DNA of 64,000 nucleotides from Crocodylus rhombifer (GCA_038503035.1 JAVSML010025536.1:1416503-1480502); one strand, 5' to 3'; positions 49,112 to 61,755 are shown, counted from the stretch's first letter. Made by a program: numbers and translations. Notes: a model not told the origin generated them from the sequence alone.

Positions 49112-50184
49112 AGAGTCTGGTGCTAAATGCCGTTTGCATCCTTGGAGAATGGTGAGATCTCTATCTCAATTTGACAGTCAGGCCTTACTTCTTCCACCTT
49201 GACTCACATTGTTAAGGGTCCCAGTGAATCAAGGAGGGAGGGCTTTCTTAAGAGGTGAAACTGAGCTCTTTGCAATGGGCCAGCACAAAGTCTCATGGAC
49301 CACTTAAATTCTATTCAAACAGTCTGTGGGGGAGGGTAAGTGTTCTTGTGCTGGTGCTTTGCAGTTGATCTCACCTAATGAAGGCAAAATCAGCCCCTTA
49401 AAGCTGCAGCTGCTTGGGAATATTATACCCTCATTCAGAACACTCCTCACTCAAGAGAACTCTGGTTGTACTTTACACCAATCTGGCCTTTTGTTAGACA
49501 TAGGGGAAAATCTGTGATTTTTTTTTTTTAATGCCCTGTTTTCAGAGGGGCAACTTAAAGGTCAAGTAAGACATTTGATATATTTTAACGCAGATGGCTA
49601 TGGAGATGAACAGATTTGACATATTTAAATAAAACATTATAATAGCATGTTCTGGCCTTGAAGGCCTCAGGCAGCATACATTGTATTTGTTAGACACTGT
49701 GGCTTAATTACTCTCATAAATGAATTATACCCATTTCAATTTAAAACCATAAGTGTTGCATTTGAACTAGGGTCAAATTAAACTTTCTGTCAATTATGCA
49801 GATTACTTAAGCAATTATGTAAATTGTTAATAAATTCTTAAGTGGAGGGGAATTTTTCTTGCAAAAATATATATTTTATGCGTTACCGAGTTTAAACACT
49901 TTCAGGGGATAAATGCATAAAAGAAAAAGAAAAGTCACTTTAAATAGCCATCCTGGGAGTTCCTAAAAGGACCATCTCCTCTCCAGATGGGGCATGTCAG
50001 ACCAATGAGGCGTTTGTCCTGTGTTGGAGTCCTCCTTGCTGCTTTGGCCAGGTGCAGGAGGTGCCTTTAGGACATAGGGCAAGGATGGTGTAGTCTACTC
50101 ATTAGAGCTGAAGTACAAGAAACAGGTGCAATTTGATTCTGTTCCTGGAACAGCCAAGTGCATTATGCTATAACCTTATCCTCT
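49112..50184. other. Spacer with an AT-rich possible regulatory element
   Basis: 49,555-49,930 is AT-rich, non-repetitive, and contains octamer-like words (ttatgcagat, ttatgtaaat) and TAATTA-type cores. Nothing else recognised. Confidence 0.3.
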
Positions 50185-50290
50185 ATGTGTCTGTCTTCCT
50201 AGACTGTAGGCTTCTTGGGGCAGCTACTGTGCTTTTATGTTTGCATAATGCTTAGCCACTTAGCACTGATTCTGCACAACTGAGGGCAAT
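50185..50290 (+). repeat. Ancient SINE/L2-like 3' tail
   Basis: tagactgtaggcttcttggg then gcagctactgtgc..., followed by gcataatgcttagccac, follows the order of the ancient amniote tail (gactgtaagctccttgggg-cag-gactgt ... gcacagcgcctagcac). Confidence 0.5.
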
Positions 50291-51243
50291 GAAAGTTTTG
50301 TTTTTACCTTCAGTAAGCATAGGGCTGGATCCTTTGTGGGCAACTTCTGAAAAGTATGAGTAATACAAAGGTACTCTTTCTCCTTTCCCAAACAGAAGTC
50401 CAACAAATGACCAATATACCAGGGGCTAAACTGAGCACTCTTCCAAAGGGGTGCATCCAGACTCGCTCTATTAAAAGCAGTGGTGTTTATAATAGCTATG
50501 GAATAACATATATAGCAGAATTTGGTACACTGACTGTTGGATTTGCCTGATGTGATTCTTTGAATTTACTTCAGCATAAGAATTTTACCCCTGGCTCAAC
50601 TCCCACGTGACGTGATTCTCCTCTCCTCTCTCTCTCTGTTTTATCTGAGACTCGGTTTATCTCTATTGACTTAATTAGACTGTCTCCTTGCAATAAGAGA
50701 AGAATCAGCTCCATTAACTTCAGTGAGAACATACATTATGGTTGACTCTGGTCTTCAGAGAAAACTAAATGGGTACATTACATCCATGTTGCACCCTTAC
50801 AGAACGTCGGACTAACACGAGTTATAGGACCTGGCCACCCTGTCTATCAAATGACCCGCTTATGGTTTGCCATGGGGAAATTCTGCTGAATTAGTTCTTC
50901 CCACTCTTAATTTGGCTGTCAAAGAACCATAGAGGTTTCAAAGCATCTTATCAGAAACATCCATGATTTTTCCAAGCCCGGCACTTGACATTCAACAAGG
51001 CTTGTTTCTACCGTGATTCAAATTGTTCTACATGATGCTGGTTGGGGTAAGAACTGGAAATCCCACCAGGAAAAACAAGAAAGCAAGCTGGTGATTGGGT
51101 CTAGCAGTTCAGTTGCTTTTGAATCTCAGCTTTGGCAGGGGAGGCATACAAACCCCAAACCTGGGCATTCCTGAGTTGGCCCATGACTAATTGAAATCCT
51201 AATAAAGAAGAGGCCTCTGACCTTGATCCTCTGGGCCACTTAC
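50291..51243. other. Spacer or presumed intron
   Basis: No recognised features; a CT run lies at about 50,618-50,640. Confidence 0.3.
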
Positions 51244-51291
51244 CTTGTGCAAATTAACATTTTAACATCAGTTGTAAAATGTGCGACATCT
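51244..51291 (-). CDS. Candidate 48-base exon with strong splice sites
   Basis: On the minus strand one of the best acceptors in the window (tttcccacccctccctcccag) ends at 51,292. It is followed by 48 bases and AAG|GTAAGTGG at 51,244. Only one frame is open across it: DVAHFTTDVKMLICT, entering and leaving in phase 2. The other two frames contain stops, so it is either a symmetric coding micro-exon or an untranslated/non-coding exon. It does not join in frame with the candidate at 51,945-52,076, which ends in phase 0. No family recognised. Confidence 0.3.
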
Positions 51292-51944
51292 CTGGGAGGG
51301 AGGGGTGGGAAACGCATCAGATGCAATGAAATATGCATATCAAAGATGAAAAAGAAATGGGAAAATTCAATGAATGCTAAATTATGGATCTACAGAGAGC
51401 TGTCTTTGTTAAAATCTACAGGCCAGTATTTTTAAACTCCAGAGTATTCAACCAAAGGTGTGGGGGCAAGTGTACCTGGCAACCCTGTACTTTTTAGCCT
51501 TTGTGAGACAGACAAATATTTTATAAAATAATAGATGAAAGGCCCCTTTCAAAAATACTTTGCTTTATAGTGCTTTTCTCTTGAGCTGCTCTGCATACTT
51601 AAAAGTCAGAGCCACCTTGAGTGGATTACATTTTTTTTTAAGTCCATTATAGGCCTTTTTTTTTTAGTGCCCAACGTTGAGCCACACGACCTGCGTTCCC
51701 AATGCCTTGTTGTCATCATGATAAGCATTTACTGTGATAGGAAGGCAAAGAGAATCAACCTTTTTAAACACACACAAAACCCCCGATGCTTTGTTGAAGC
51801 AAGCAGCAGTCCCTGCTCACAGGGATACACAGGGCTATAGACAGAAAGCTATTTAGAGCATTGAAAACAGGCTTATTACCCTGCCATTTTTTGTGCACAG
51901 TTTTTTTTTTTTTCTGTGACATTAGAGAGTCCGAAGTGACATAC
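51292..51944. other. Presumed intron or spacer
   Basis: Contains T runs (51,632-51,640, 51,656-51,665, 51,901-51,913) and no recognised repeat. Confidence 0.3.
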
Positions 51945-52076
51945 ATTTTTTATAGCTTCATAAAGTCGTCTCCTGACCGGGTCACCCTTCTCATAACTAG
52001 GGAGCAGAACGCTTGAAAAAAGCCATTCATCAACGTGAAAGGAGCCGCTGTCTACTGGCTCCAATATGCACACAGT
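51945..52076 (-). CDS. Candidate coding exon, unidentified protein
   Basis: On the minus strand an acceptor CAG ends at 52,077 (pyrimidine tract weak), followed by 44 open codons and AAT|GTATGT at 51,945. The peptide is TVCILEPVDSGSFHVDEWLF, then SSVLLPSYEKGDPVRRRLYE, then AIKN. It enters and leaves in phase 0, as do the 29.6 and 24.7 kb candidates. The mixture of acidic, aromatic and basic residues and five CpG dinucleotides in 132 bases of AT-rich surroundings look coding-like. I cannot name a domain. It might be an upstream exon of the same gene more than 20 kb away, or unrelated. Confidence 0.3.
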
Positions 52077-52617
52077 CTGGCAAGATTCAGCTCAGTGCAA
52101 ATGCTAAGTTACTCCTTTGCTAATGCCAAATGACCCGCTCACTTCTATTAGCACACAGAAGGGGACAAGAAGGGCATGGTTGCTGTCCGTGTCTGCATAA
52201 ATGCCTCTCAAGATACAGACCAGGATCAACACTTCTTGTTAAATGTACTGAACACATAAAAAAATTAGTTTCATATTTATACTAATTAAATATTCAATTA
52301 AACAAAGATAAAATTATGGGAAGAAAATTTGTTCTTGCCTAATGGGCTATATCCCGTTTATTACTTTTCCACACATATACCATTAAAGTCCCTGCAAAGG
52401 GATGTAAGATTGTTACTCCTGGTTTATGTCTTCTACAGCTCCCCCACGGTTCTTTGTTCTGATGTGCTCATTCAAATTGGTGCACGCAGACCTGGACCGG
52501 GGGTGCAAATTCAGTTCTTTCTCCTAGACAGGGGATATTTCTAGTTTAAGAAAGCTCTCTAAAATGCAGAGACTTGCTCTGGGCTCATGAAAGGGAAAAT
52601 CATAGTATGCAGAAGTA
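52077..52617. other. Spacer, no gene seen
   Basis: No recognised repeat; AT-rich around 52,255-52,330. Confidence 0.3.
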
Positions 52618-53430
52618 CAAGGACTGCCTTATCCCAGCAAACTAGTGGCCCATCTAATTCATTATCCTGTGTCTAATGATGGTCAATGGCAGACGTGTAT
52701 AACAAGTCCTTAAGAAACCCCCTAGTGGACGATTCTGGAAAAGTCGGTCTCAGAGATCGGTTTTTTCTGACCCCCCCCCGCCATATTTTAGGGTTTGGAT
52801 TTACACCCTGTAGCCTGCGGATTTATGCCATTTCTAAAAATAAACAAGTAAATAAAGAAAGAAATGTTTATCTGATCTAATGTGACTGTGGATTTTCTCA
52901 TTATCCACACAAATGTCAAATCTCTTTTTCAATCTTGCTAAGCTCTTGGTTTCTATGATATCTTGAAGCAATGATTTCCACGGGTTAATGAGCCACTGTG
53001 TAAAAAAAAACTATTTACTTTTATCAGTTTTAAATGTGCCTCATTGTTCTTGTGTTATGGGAAAAGCAGAAAACAGGAGTACCTGATTTACCTCCTCTAT
53101 ACTCTTCATTATATTGTATACCTCGATCATGCCCCGTGTTATTTGTCTTCTCTCTAAAGTGTCCTAATGTTTGCAGTCTCTCTCCATAAGAAAGTCTTTC
53201 ACTACCTCCTATTATTTTTGTCACACTTCTATGAATTCCTATTTCTGCTTTTTTTTCCCCCCACATAGGATGACCAATGCTGTACATAGTATTTCATGTG
53301 AGGTGATACTGTTGATTTATATAATGGCATTATATCATTTATAGTGTTATTTTCTAATCCTTTTCTTTTCATTGCTGCTGTACACTGAGCACCGATTTTC
53401 ATCCATGTGCTCACAATGCCCAGAGTTTTT
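52618..53430 (-). mobile_element. Old CR1 LINE 3' part, antisense
   Basis: Left end cccatctaattcattatcct then a gtctaatgatggtcaatggc stretch is the conserved old-CR1 3' wording. To the right the minus strand reads as a degenerate CR1 protein tail (YGERLQTLGHFREK, with MYSIGHPMW upstream and MKYYVQHWSSYVGG further out, matching the RPHLEYCVQFWSP region by position). Frame breaks and a C run (52,769-52,779) show age. More diverged than the other two ORF-bearing CR1 copies. Confidence 0.75.
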
Positions 53431-55305
53431 TGTTTTTTGTTTTTCTTTGGGGTGGGGGGCAGGTTATACATATTAGAGAGATTATGGAAACTCTTAAGTC
53501 TGTGTAACCAGAGATGCACACTTACATTGGATTTTTCCTCTCTAAAATCAGACTCACCTTGATTTCCAGTACATATATTTCTAGAGGAACAATGCATCAA
53601 GGTTTTTATTTAGGGAAATCTGAGTTTACCATTGAATCCACCGAATTTCACTTGAACAAATGTTGACTTGAATACTTTTTTTCATTATTTCTCCAGTTTG
53701 AGTCGGCATCATCTTTCTCCCTAGTGGTGCATCAGACATTTTAATACTGTTTCTCAAAAAGCAGCCTCTGCTCTGAGATAAGCCATGACTGTATTAGCAT
53801 TGAGCAGATTAAGAGCCTAAGTGAGGTACCAGGAGAATATGGAGAAAATATTGTCCTACTGTGCCAGATCTAACTTATGCTACCTCTGGGTTTGACAAGG
53901 TAGAAGAAACAGAGCCAATACTACTGAATATACCGTAGCTGTGTACAAGGCCATCTCCATAGATGGCTCTCCTTTGGCACTTCATCTGGGGCTGAAGGAA
54001 TCATCTCTTTGGTTCAATTTCCAAAATCAAAACAGATACGTGCTTCTTTCACTCACCCAGTGCAGTAAGGTGCACAAGGAGCCAGTCAAAGCAAAGCCAG
54101 GTCTGGTATTTCTTCTTTTCCTGGATATTGGTATTTCTAAAGGATTTTTTTTCAGTTAACCTCATCTTGTTTTTCATTTTGTTCTTAGTTGCCTAGGATT
54201 TAGGCAGCCTCCAATATTTAGGTCTTTGATAGCAGGTTTCTAGATGGATTAACGAAGGAAGTCGAGTAACTTGCTTGAAGATCAGAGAGTAAGACAGTGG
54301 CTCAAACCAGGTAGGACCTAAGTTCCCCTAGACGGCCAGTCCTTTGCTCTAAATACAAGCAACCGACAGGCTCCACTAAGCCATCAGCTGTAGGAATTAT
54401 AAGAGGAGGAAAATATGCATAAAGGTATCTGGGTGTCAGGGCAGACAGGCTGTAATTGCCAATTATAAAAGGAGGCTGTGAGCCTGCAGTATTGATTGAG
54501 TTTTTGGAAGAGAAACTAAAGTAAACATGGCACATTTTGCAAGCATCACATCTTCAGCATGCCAAGTTAGATAAAACAAGGCCAGCGGATTTCTGCTACA
54601 GAGGAAGAAACGCATCCAGCACTTCCCAGTGACAACTTCAACTCCCTTCCAAAATGGTGTCCCCTGAGAGTGTTTCTTTTCCATACTATTTGCTGTAAAA
54701 CAACAAACAGGAAAAGTAATAGGAGGACAACTTTCTTGGGTTTGAAATGTTGAACATTGTAAAATCCCAGTTGGTTTCCAAGTATCTACATTTTGTCAGT
54801 TTTACAACTTTAAGTATGAAAAATGTGAGGCAGTACAAGTTGATGCATGTCAAGCATCTTGGGTTGGCTCTCTGGCCAAAGCAACACTGACACCTTAAAA
54901 GACTGCTTGTGGAGGAATTAAATTCATTCCTGGGCCTACCAGTTAAAAAATGATCTTGGATTTATTATAACAAGAGTCCTACATTTCTGAAGCCCTGCAA
55001 AAACCGTACGGTAAGCAGACCAATCAGTTATCATTAAAAGTGAAATAAGAAAAAAAAAAATGTGGTTTGGTTTTTTTTGGCTTTGTCTCCCTGTACAGAT
55101 CAGCAGCATGTCTTGATTTTGGCTAGGACTGGAAGATGACATGCCATGGGAAATGTTTTCTTTGTGCCACCTCTGGCACAAGTTCCAGCATTCTCCATCA
55201 CAGTTCTTCAGTGGGCCACGCTTGAATCCCGATGTCTCTCTCCCTCTTTCCACTGAAGCACCTAGCCCACATATTGCATCAGTCCCAAAAAAGGCAACCG
55301 AATCT
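53431..55305. other. Spacer, no gene seen
   Basis: A minus-strand donor (AAG|GTGAGTC, about 53,533-53,541) lies only 23 bases after an acceptor-like tract; too short to call. The rest is unrecognised. Confidence 0.3.
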
Positions 55306-55655
55306 AGGGGCAAATTTACATGTGCTCCGGGAGTTAGCGGAGGAGGATGCTATAATTAGAGCAGCTCTAATTAAAGCGCTGCAACATCTTGTGTATTGGC
55401 ATTTCTGTGCTTGAAAATGGAGGCACGGGCACTTAAACTAAAGCTTGTTTAATGAGGTTTTGTTCAAGTGCCCCCACCACCATTTGAAGCATGAGGACAC
55501 TAACCCACAAGACATGGAGGCTGGCTGGAGAACGGTAATTGTCACACTCTGGCAGACTCGATTAATGGAGCCTGCTCTGACGAGCTGTAATTACAGTGCA
55601 TCGGAGCAGCTCCACTACCCATCTAGAGGCACCCCAGGCTTTGTTCCTCTCTTAG
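55306..55655. mobile_element. TIR DNA element (MITE-like, 'ggggcaaatttacatg' type)
   Basis: The left end, ggggcaaatttacatgtgct, and the reverse-complemented right end, ggggtgcctctagatgggta, form an imperfect inverted repeat. Internal arms also pair loosely: ataattagagcagctctaat on the left and gtaattacagtgcatcggag then cagctcc on the right. About 350 bases without coding capacity; related to the 12.8 and 48.9 kb elements by end sequence. Confidence 0.5.
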
Positions 55656-55950
55656 CCCCTTGACTTTACTGCCAGTGGTCACTTCAGAAATCAAGCTGTA
55701 AAGAAATACTATCCGTGACAGAATCCACTGATTAACAGCAGGCGACCCTTCAGGAGATGCAATAACCCAGCTTGGAAAAGCTTATGCCAACCTTTTTGTA
55801 TGTTTTGAGCTGAAAACATCCTAGGTGGAACCAGGTTCATGTTCATAATGTCCTTTGATTTCAGGGTGATTTTTGCATATGTGTGTAGAAAGAATTGGAT
55901 CCTAGAATAATTTAGAAAAAGGTCACTATTAGAATCACACGAGTATCCGA
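55656..55950. other. Spacer, no gene seen
   Basis: No recognised features. Confidence 0.3.
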
Positions 55951-56770
55951 GGCTAGGTACAGACAGTACACAGTCCAGAGTAAGTGATCAGAAATTAAAC
56001 CAAACCCACATTGTACAGAAGTTCAGGGCACATCGTTTGGTATAAAGATGGTGGAAGCCAATCTAAGAGAGCCTGGGATTGATGTGCACTCAAACTTATT
56101 CAAATTAGGTTGGCTCAGTGCATCACATTTCTGTACCAGTTCCCCTATTGAATCATTCTAGGTCACTGTCCACTAGCTTCCAGGTGCCTTTGTGGCCCCC
56201 CGCTCCTCCCACCTTGCAAAGAGGAGTGCTAGCTTCAGCCCACGCTCAGCTGCTTCAGCTGAACTCTCAGCCAGCCCCAGCCCCGGCTCTCGTGGAGTAG
56301 AGTCAGCACAGTGGCTAATGCTGATGGGGAAAGAGTCAGGGGGAGGGTGCTCCACCATGCCCTGCAGCTCAGTGAGGCTCCCTGGGTCTATGTCTGCTCA
56401 TGGGGGTCATGGGAGTCCTTGGGTGGGGGTGCAGGAGCCCACCCAGGGACCCACATGACCCTGTGAGCAGATGCAGGCGAGCACAGCTGCAGGGCATGGA
56501 GCACCATGGTGGAGCACAGTTGGTAGCCAGTCAGGAGTGGCCTGGGTCATCAACCTCCAGCAGTCCAGGGAGCCCATGGGGCGCACCAGAAGGCACGAGG
56601 GAGCACCCCCAACCTGCTGGCCTCTGCCAGTGCAGACAGCCGGAGTGCCCCCCCACCAAGGGTAAATGTGCATTCTGTTCACTTCTAAAGTAATCTACGC
56701 CACGTACAGAAACATGCCAGTTTGATCGATTCTGCCTCAGGCTTTTTGAACATTTGAGCTTAAATGTGTT
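55951..56770. mobile_element. TIR DNA element ('ggctaggtac' family), copy 3
   Basis: Left end ggctaggtacagacagtaca then a taagtgatcagaaatta stretch matches the ends at 25,607 and (inverted) 37,189. A GC-rich centre follows (56,180-56,680), then cgattctgcctcaggctttt, shared with 25,795-25,822. The right terminus was not identified, so the end given is approximate. Open frames in the GC-rich centre are not supported as genes. Confidence 0.45.
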
Positions 56771-56836
56771 TGATCTATTTATAGTACCAGAAATTTTATT
56801 AAAAAAAAAATATTTTAAATGTCTTTTTAATCAAAA

Positions 56837-56878
56837 GTGTGCGTGCGTGTGTGTGTATGCACATATGCACATGTATGT
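56837..56878. repeat. TG/TA microsatellite, strict pyrimidine-purine alternation
   Basis: 42 bases of alternation built from gtgcgtgcgtgtgtgtgtat and gcacatatgcacatgtat. Confidence 0.85.
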
Positions 56879-57754
56879 CTTCGAGATCTAAAGCAAGTTT
56901 TCATTTATACACATTTTGTTTTGGGAGCCAGGGTGCAAATTAAAGTGAACTACATCTAGAAATAAGACTGGTTCCAAAACAAAACAAAACAAAGTGCTCT
57001 ATAATGTCAAAATGAAACAACTGGATTTTTCAACTCTTGTTTTTTTAAGAACAGGTTTGACAAAAATGGATGAAATGTTTTGGATAGATCATATCTGCCT
57101 TTTCAGTAATGGCGGGGAGAGGGGGGAGATATTTCATAAAATAACCTTTCTCTCCAGTAGGTTTACCATATTTACTCACATACAACACCCCCCAGAATAA
57201 GATACATCCCTAGTTTTTGACAGGCAGAATGAAGAGGGAAAAAAGATCCTTCCTTGTTGTAAGTAGATGAATAGCAGTAGCTAGGTAGCTGAGCCTGCTC
57301 ATCGTTCTGCTTCTTGTGCATGGTTGGACTTTACGTTCGCTTTTGCCAAAGTTTCAGTGGCAGCAACTGCTGTTACCATATTTCTTCATTTACCATGTGC
57401 ATATCAATTTCCAGCAGCTGTTTTTTGGGGGTGGGGGGTGGGGGGAAATGTGCTGTTTGTGAGAGAGGGTAATTTCAAAGATGGCTTGGCTGTAGAGAAG
57501 GAGCTCTTCCTTTGCGGAACACTTCAGGATTTAGATTCAAACAGCTGATACTATGAGGCCGGCTAGGGCCACATTTGCCTCTCCAGTCCTGTTGAAGCTT
57601 AAATTGCTGCAAACACTAGCAACATCCCTGAGCTTTAGCTAACACAAAGCTTCCATTAAGCTGGCACTTGGAAAACTCAGGGGTTGCAAAATATTTTACC
57701 ATGGAAAATTGGTAACAGGCAATGCGCTTGTGCATAGCTGCATTTTCTTTTCAT
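56879..57754. other. Spacer, no gene seen
   Basis: Contains a short (AAAAC)n tract at about 56,978-56,993 and a G-rich run at about 57,427-57,447. Confidence 0.3.
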
Positions 57755-57832
57755 TTTGGGCCTAATCCAAATCCCGTCAAAGTCAAAGGAAAGACTCCCA
57801 TTGCCTCCAGTGGGCTTTGGCTCAGAATCTTA
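57755..57832. repeat. Palindromic ancient repeat ('gggcctgatcc' family)
   Basis: Arms tttgggcctaatccaaatcc and gggctttggctcagaatctt flank tcaaagtcaaaggaaagact / cccattgcctccagt: an imperfect long palindrome common in crocodilian and turtle genomes. Confidence 0.55.
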
Positions 57833-60800
57833 TCCCCCACATTCCAGCCAGATTGTGGGGAGAGGGGGGTGTAGTTTTGATGATCCTTTCTACTTCTTTT
57901 GTCAGAACACCTTTTTTTATTAAACCCACTATTTCATACCGATGCATCCTCTGTTTGCCAGTACAGCTGGGAGATCTCTCTCCCACCCCCTCCCCTGACT
58001 ACAGCTTCCTATCCTTCCCTGACATGCTGCCCTATCTTTTCTCCTCTCCATCACATCTTTCTGTTGGTTCACTTCATGCTGCATCACATTTGCATACTGA
58101 ATACCATAGCAGACAAGGTAACCAATGTCATGGGACATGACCCGCAACATTCAGATTGAAATGCACATTTTTGGATCACTCACCCTAATCCCAATTGAGA
58201 TGAAATGTGTCTGAGCCACAACTTTGGCAGATGGCTTACAAATCAGGTGTTTGCAAAATCCCCAAAAAGTGGGAAGCATTTGTGTGTGCTTTGTAAACTC
58301 AAATAGTCCCCTGGTAGCAAAAAGCCTGAACCTCTCAGTGCACAACCAGGTGGGGTTTGCTTTTCAGAGGATTTCCCAGTAAATGCTCAGATGGTTTCCT
58401 ACTAATCCATTTTGATTTTTGGAAAGGACTTCACATAGGCTACTCCCCACCCCCCGTAATTTTTTTATTTTATTTTATTTTGTTTTTTGGAGGTCACCTA
58501 AGCCCCTCGCTCAGTCTCCTGTAGATAATTAGCTTAAATGTCATTTCCATCCCTTGTGTTAATGTGAAATCAGACAGCGCAATGTCACTGGCTGGTAGAA
58601 GGGTTTTGAAACAAGATTTTTTACTTTGGGGTCATAGGCTTAAATTTTAGGGGGGGCACTAGATTTATTGGGAGAATGTGCTTTAGTGTAATCTTCAGTT
58701 TGTGCTGTTAAATACAGGGCTCATCATTTCTGATAGGTGGATAAGACAATATTAATATTTGAGACAGAAATATGCTCACGCAATTCACTCATGGCACAAA
58801 TGCCACAGGAAGGGTTATAAAGAACTTAGGAGCTGTGCACCAAAACTTAGGACCTGTGCACCAAAAGTTACTACTACAGCTGTCCCCATGCACCAGTGTT
58901 TATTTTATTCTGCCTTTGGGAATTTTCAGGGCACCACAATCACTAGCTAATTGTCGCTCTCTTCAATATATCCAATGATGCACTGGTCCCATCCTGTGCC
59001 CCCCCGGAATTAAGACATTGTTAAAATATCCTCAAATGGGAATAACATGGGCAGGAATTTTCCAGGAGAATGTTGGTACTTCTCATTTCTAAAGTTTCAG
59101 TGATGCTTAGCTGAGTTATGCTTCATAAAGAATCAGTTATTCTTCCGATTAGCATCCATAGTCCTAACAGCAATGGGTTTAAGATTCTCCCCCATAGTGA
59201 TGTAATTCAGAAGTAACCTCAGGAAAGTCATGGAGATACACTGATGTACAATAGCAGGAAGTGACATCAGACACACAAGTCCTTTAATGGCAAACTCAAC
59301 ATCCATTTGCTTCTTATTTTTTGCTTTCAATACAAAAGAAAGCTCTCTACTCCCTCCACTACTTTGCTTTCTTGCCACTCATTACTCTGCTTTGAATGCT
59401 TTTGGCTTTGACATTTCAGGGGGGAATGACCATGAGTACAACAGCCCCTTGTCACTAGAAAGGACCTGAATCCTGCAAGGTTCCCAGAGTCTCCTATGGT
59501 CTTCTGAACTTATTCAGTTGCTACTCATGGAAAGGCTCTTCCTAAAATCCCAACCCTCCAGTGAGGTGCATGAATACAAGCCCCTATATCTGCATGGATC
59601 TCCATTACAGGGGTCTGCCTGCATACATCCCACCCCAGGATCCAGGCATGCAATGAATGAAGAGTGATTTGTTAAATCTCTACATATGACACCTCTTTCC
59701 CACCCCTTCCCCCCTCTCTACTCCTCTTCTCAGCATAGTTGAACTTTAAAGGGCCCAGGAGAAAAAAGAAATAAGACTTTAAATAATTTATTTGGAGAAA
59801 CAGTCAGTGAAGAGGAACAAATAATGTTTCACTAAAAGAAGCAGGACCTTTGACACTCCCCTTTTCGCTCTGGTACCTGAAGCCTTAGCTGGATTGCATT
59901 AGTGAAATTTTCATTTGATGGCATTTTAATATTCTGCCTTGATGACTTTTTAGCAACATTTACTTTCAGAGGTCTTGAGTGCTCCCTCGGAGGAAATGAA
60001 ACATGTCAAAGCCCATTACAAAAATCAAAATTTAAATACCTCGGCCACGTTGGGGCTCACACACAATCCCATCAGCGCTTAAGCTGCGGCTCACAACTAC
60101 TCATTCACTTGCTCACTCAGTAATGAGTACATTTGATGAAGCATTCTGGGGTCATGGAACATACGTTAGTGATCTAACTTAACCCATTGATTGCTTATAC
60201 ATAGAGGACGAAGGGGGGATTTTATTGAAATGTAATGTTAGAATAATTTCCACCAGCACTGAAGGAACTTATTTCTTTCTTCCTTTTTTTTTAACAATTG
60301 TTGTGATGAATTGAGATGTTAATAAGTGTGATGGGAGGGCTTTATTTTAGTTGGGCAAGCAGTAGCTAGACTGGAAATATAGGTCTACTGGCTGCACTGC
60401 TCAGCCACTGAAAAGGAGGAACAAGACCTCTACTGCTTCTTCCAAATAAACTCCAGGTTCCATTAGGAATCAGCACAGGCTCACATAAAATGCTCTCCAT
60501 TTTTCAGTCGCATTTCTTTTAGTTTGAATAAAACGTTAAATACATCAGAAACAAGCAGAGATATTCAGCGCTAGAAGACAAGGGAAAAGATGTCAGGCAG
60601 GATGTGTAGGAGAATTCCAAATACCAGTAGGGTTAACCTCAACGTTGGTGAAGTATACACAGAATATGTGGTCAACGTATCTAGTGCAAATCTGTGGTAT
60701 ATATAGGTATATTATATGTGACCTCATCTCCACTGGATGGCCCATCTTTGCTCTTTATATCTTAGGATTTCGGCTACAGAAAGTAGTATTTATCCTCCTT

Positions 60801-61755
60801 CCTCCTTTCATTCTGTTTTTCATTGCTGCATCTATCTAGCCTTTGCTTACTGAATAATGGAGAAGCCCGTATCCTATCTCCATGTTGTGATGTTATCATC
60901 TGTAGCAAACTATATTCCATTAAGCAAGAGGATTTCCAAGAATCTTCCTGGTCACTGATCATCTCTGAGAGTCCCTTTCCTCCACTTAAAAATCATAACT
61001 CAGATCTCAGCACTGACTTTAATTCTCTTTTGTTCTCCCCCTTCAATTTGTCTCAATGCCAGTATGTGTATGCTGAGATCACGTCCAATTTGTTTCACCA
61101 GAAATACTGTCTGTGATTCTACCATTTTACTACATTCCTCAAAGGGATAAAACATGTCTTATTCAAAATAATTTGTTAAACTGACTGCTCCGTAAATTAC
61201 AGCATTGTTTCAAATTTTGGACCAGGTAAAACCAAAGACTCTGGAGAATCATACAAACTCTCTGGGTAGGGATTGAGCCCAAACAGGATCCCCAAGTGTG
61301 ATCACTCAGACTTGGGAAAATATCAAACCTTGGTCCTGGTTCTGAACCACAGCAACACGGAGGAAATCTTGGCACTCTTTAGGTAAGAGTCAGATTCACT
61401 TGAACTTCAAGGGTCCTTTGAGATATATTGAAGAGAGCAACAATTAGCTGGTGATTATGATCTCCTGTATATTCCCAAAGGTAGAATAAAATAAAAACTG
61501 GTGTATAGGAACAGCCGTAGTAGTAACTTTTGTTGCCTACATTAATAAAGGGTAGTATGAAAACAGCAGATCAGCTATCCAAGATCATAACATTAAAAGT
61601 TTTTAAAGCGGGACAGTGATGTGACAACTATTAATTTCAATCAGGCCCCTTGTCATTCTGTATTTGTTGCTTAGTGCTGTTAATGGCACAGACTTCAGGA
61701 AACATCTTGAATATAAAGCCACTTTCTGGGCTGGCGAAGGGCAAGCTGTTCAGTA
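57833..61755. other. Spacer, no gene seen
   Basis: AT-leaning DNA. 59,150-59,285 carries weak palindromic-repeat wording (ccccatagtgatgtaattca ... ggaagtgacatcag). A TTTTA-type run lies at 58,459-58,486. A near tandem doubling of a 20-base unit (aacttaggagctgtgcacca / aaacttaggacctgtgcacc) lies at 58,824-58,864. A plus-strand donor (TTTAG|GTAAGAG, about 61,378-61,388) has only a weak acceptor. Confidence 0.35.

Noticed and set aside
53533..53575. Minus-strand AAG|GTGAGTC donor with acceptor tract 23 bases upstream
   Set aside because: The enclosed block is too short and sits next to an old CR1 copy; more likely chance.
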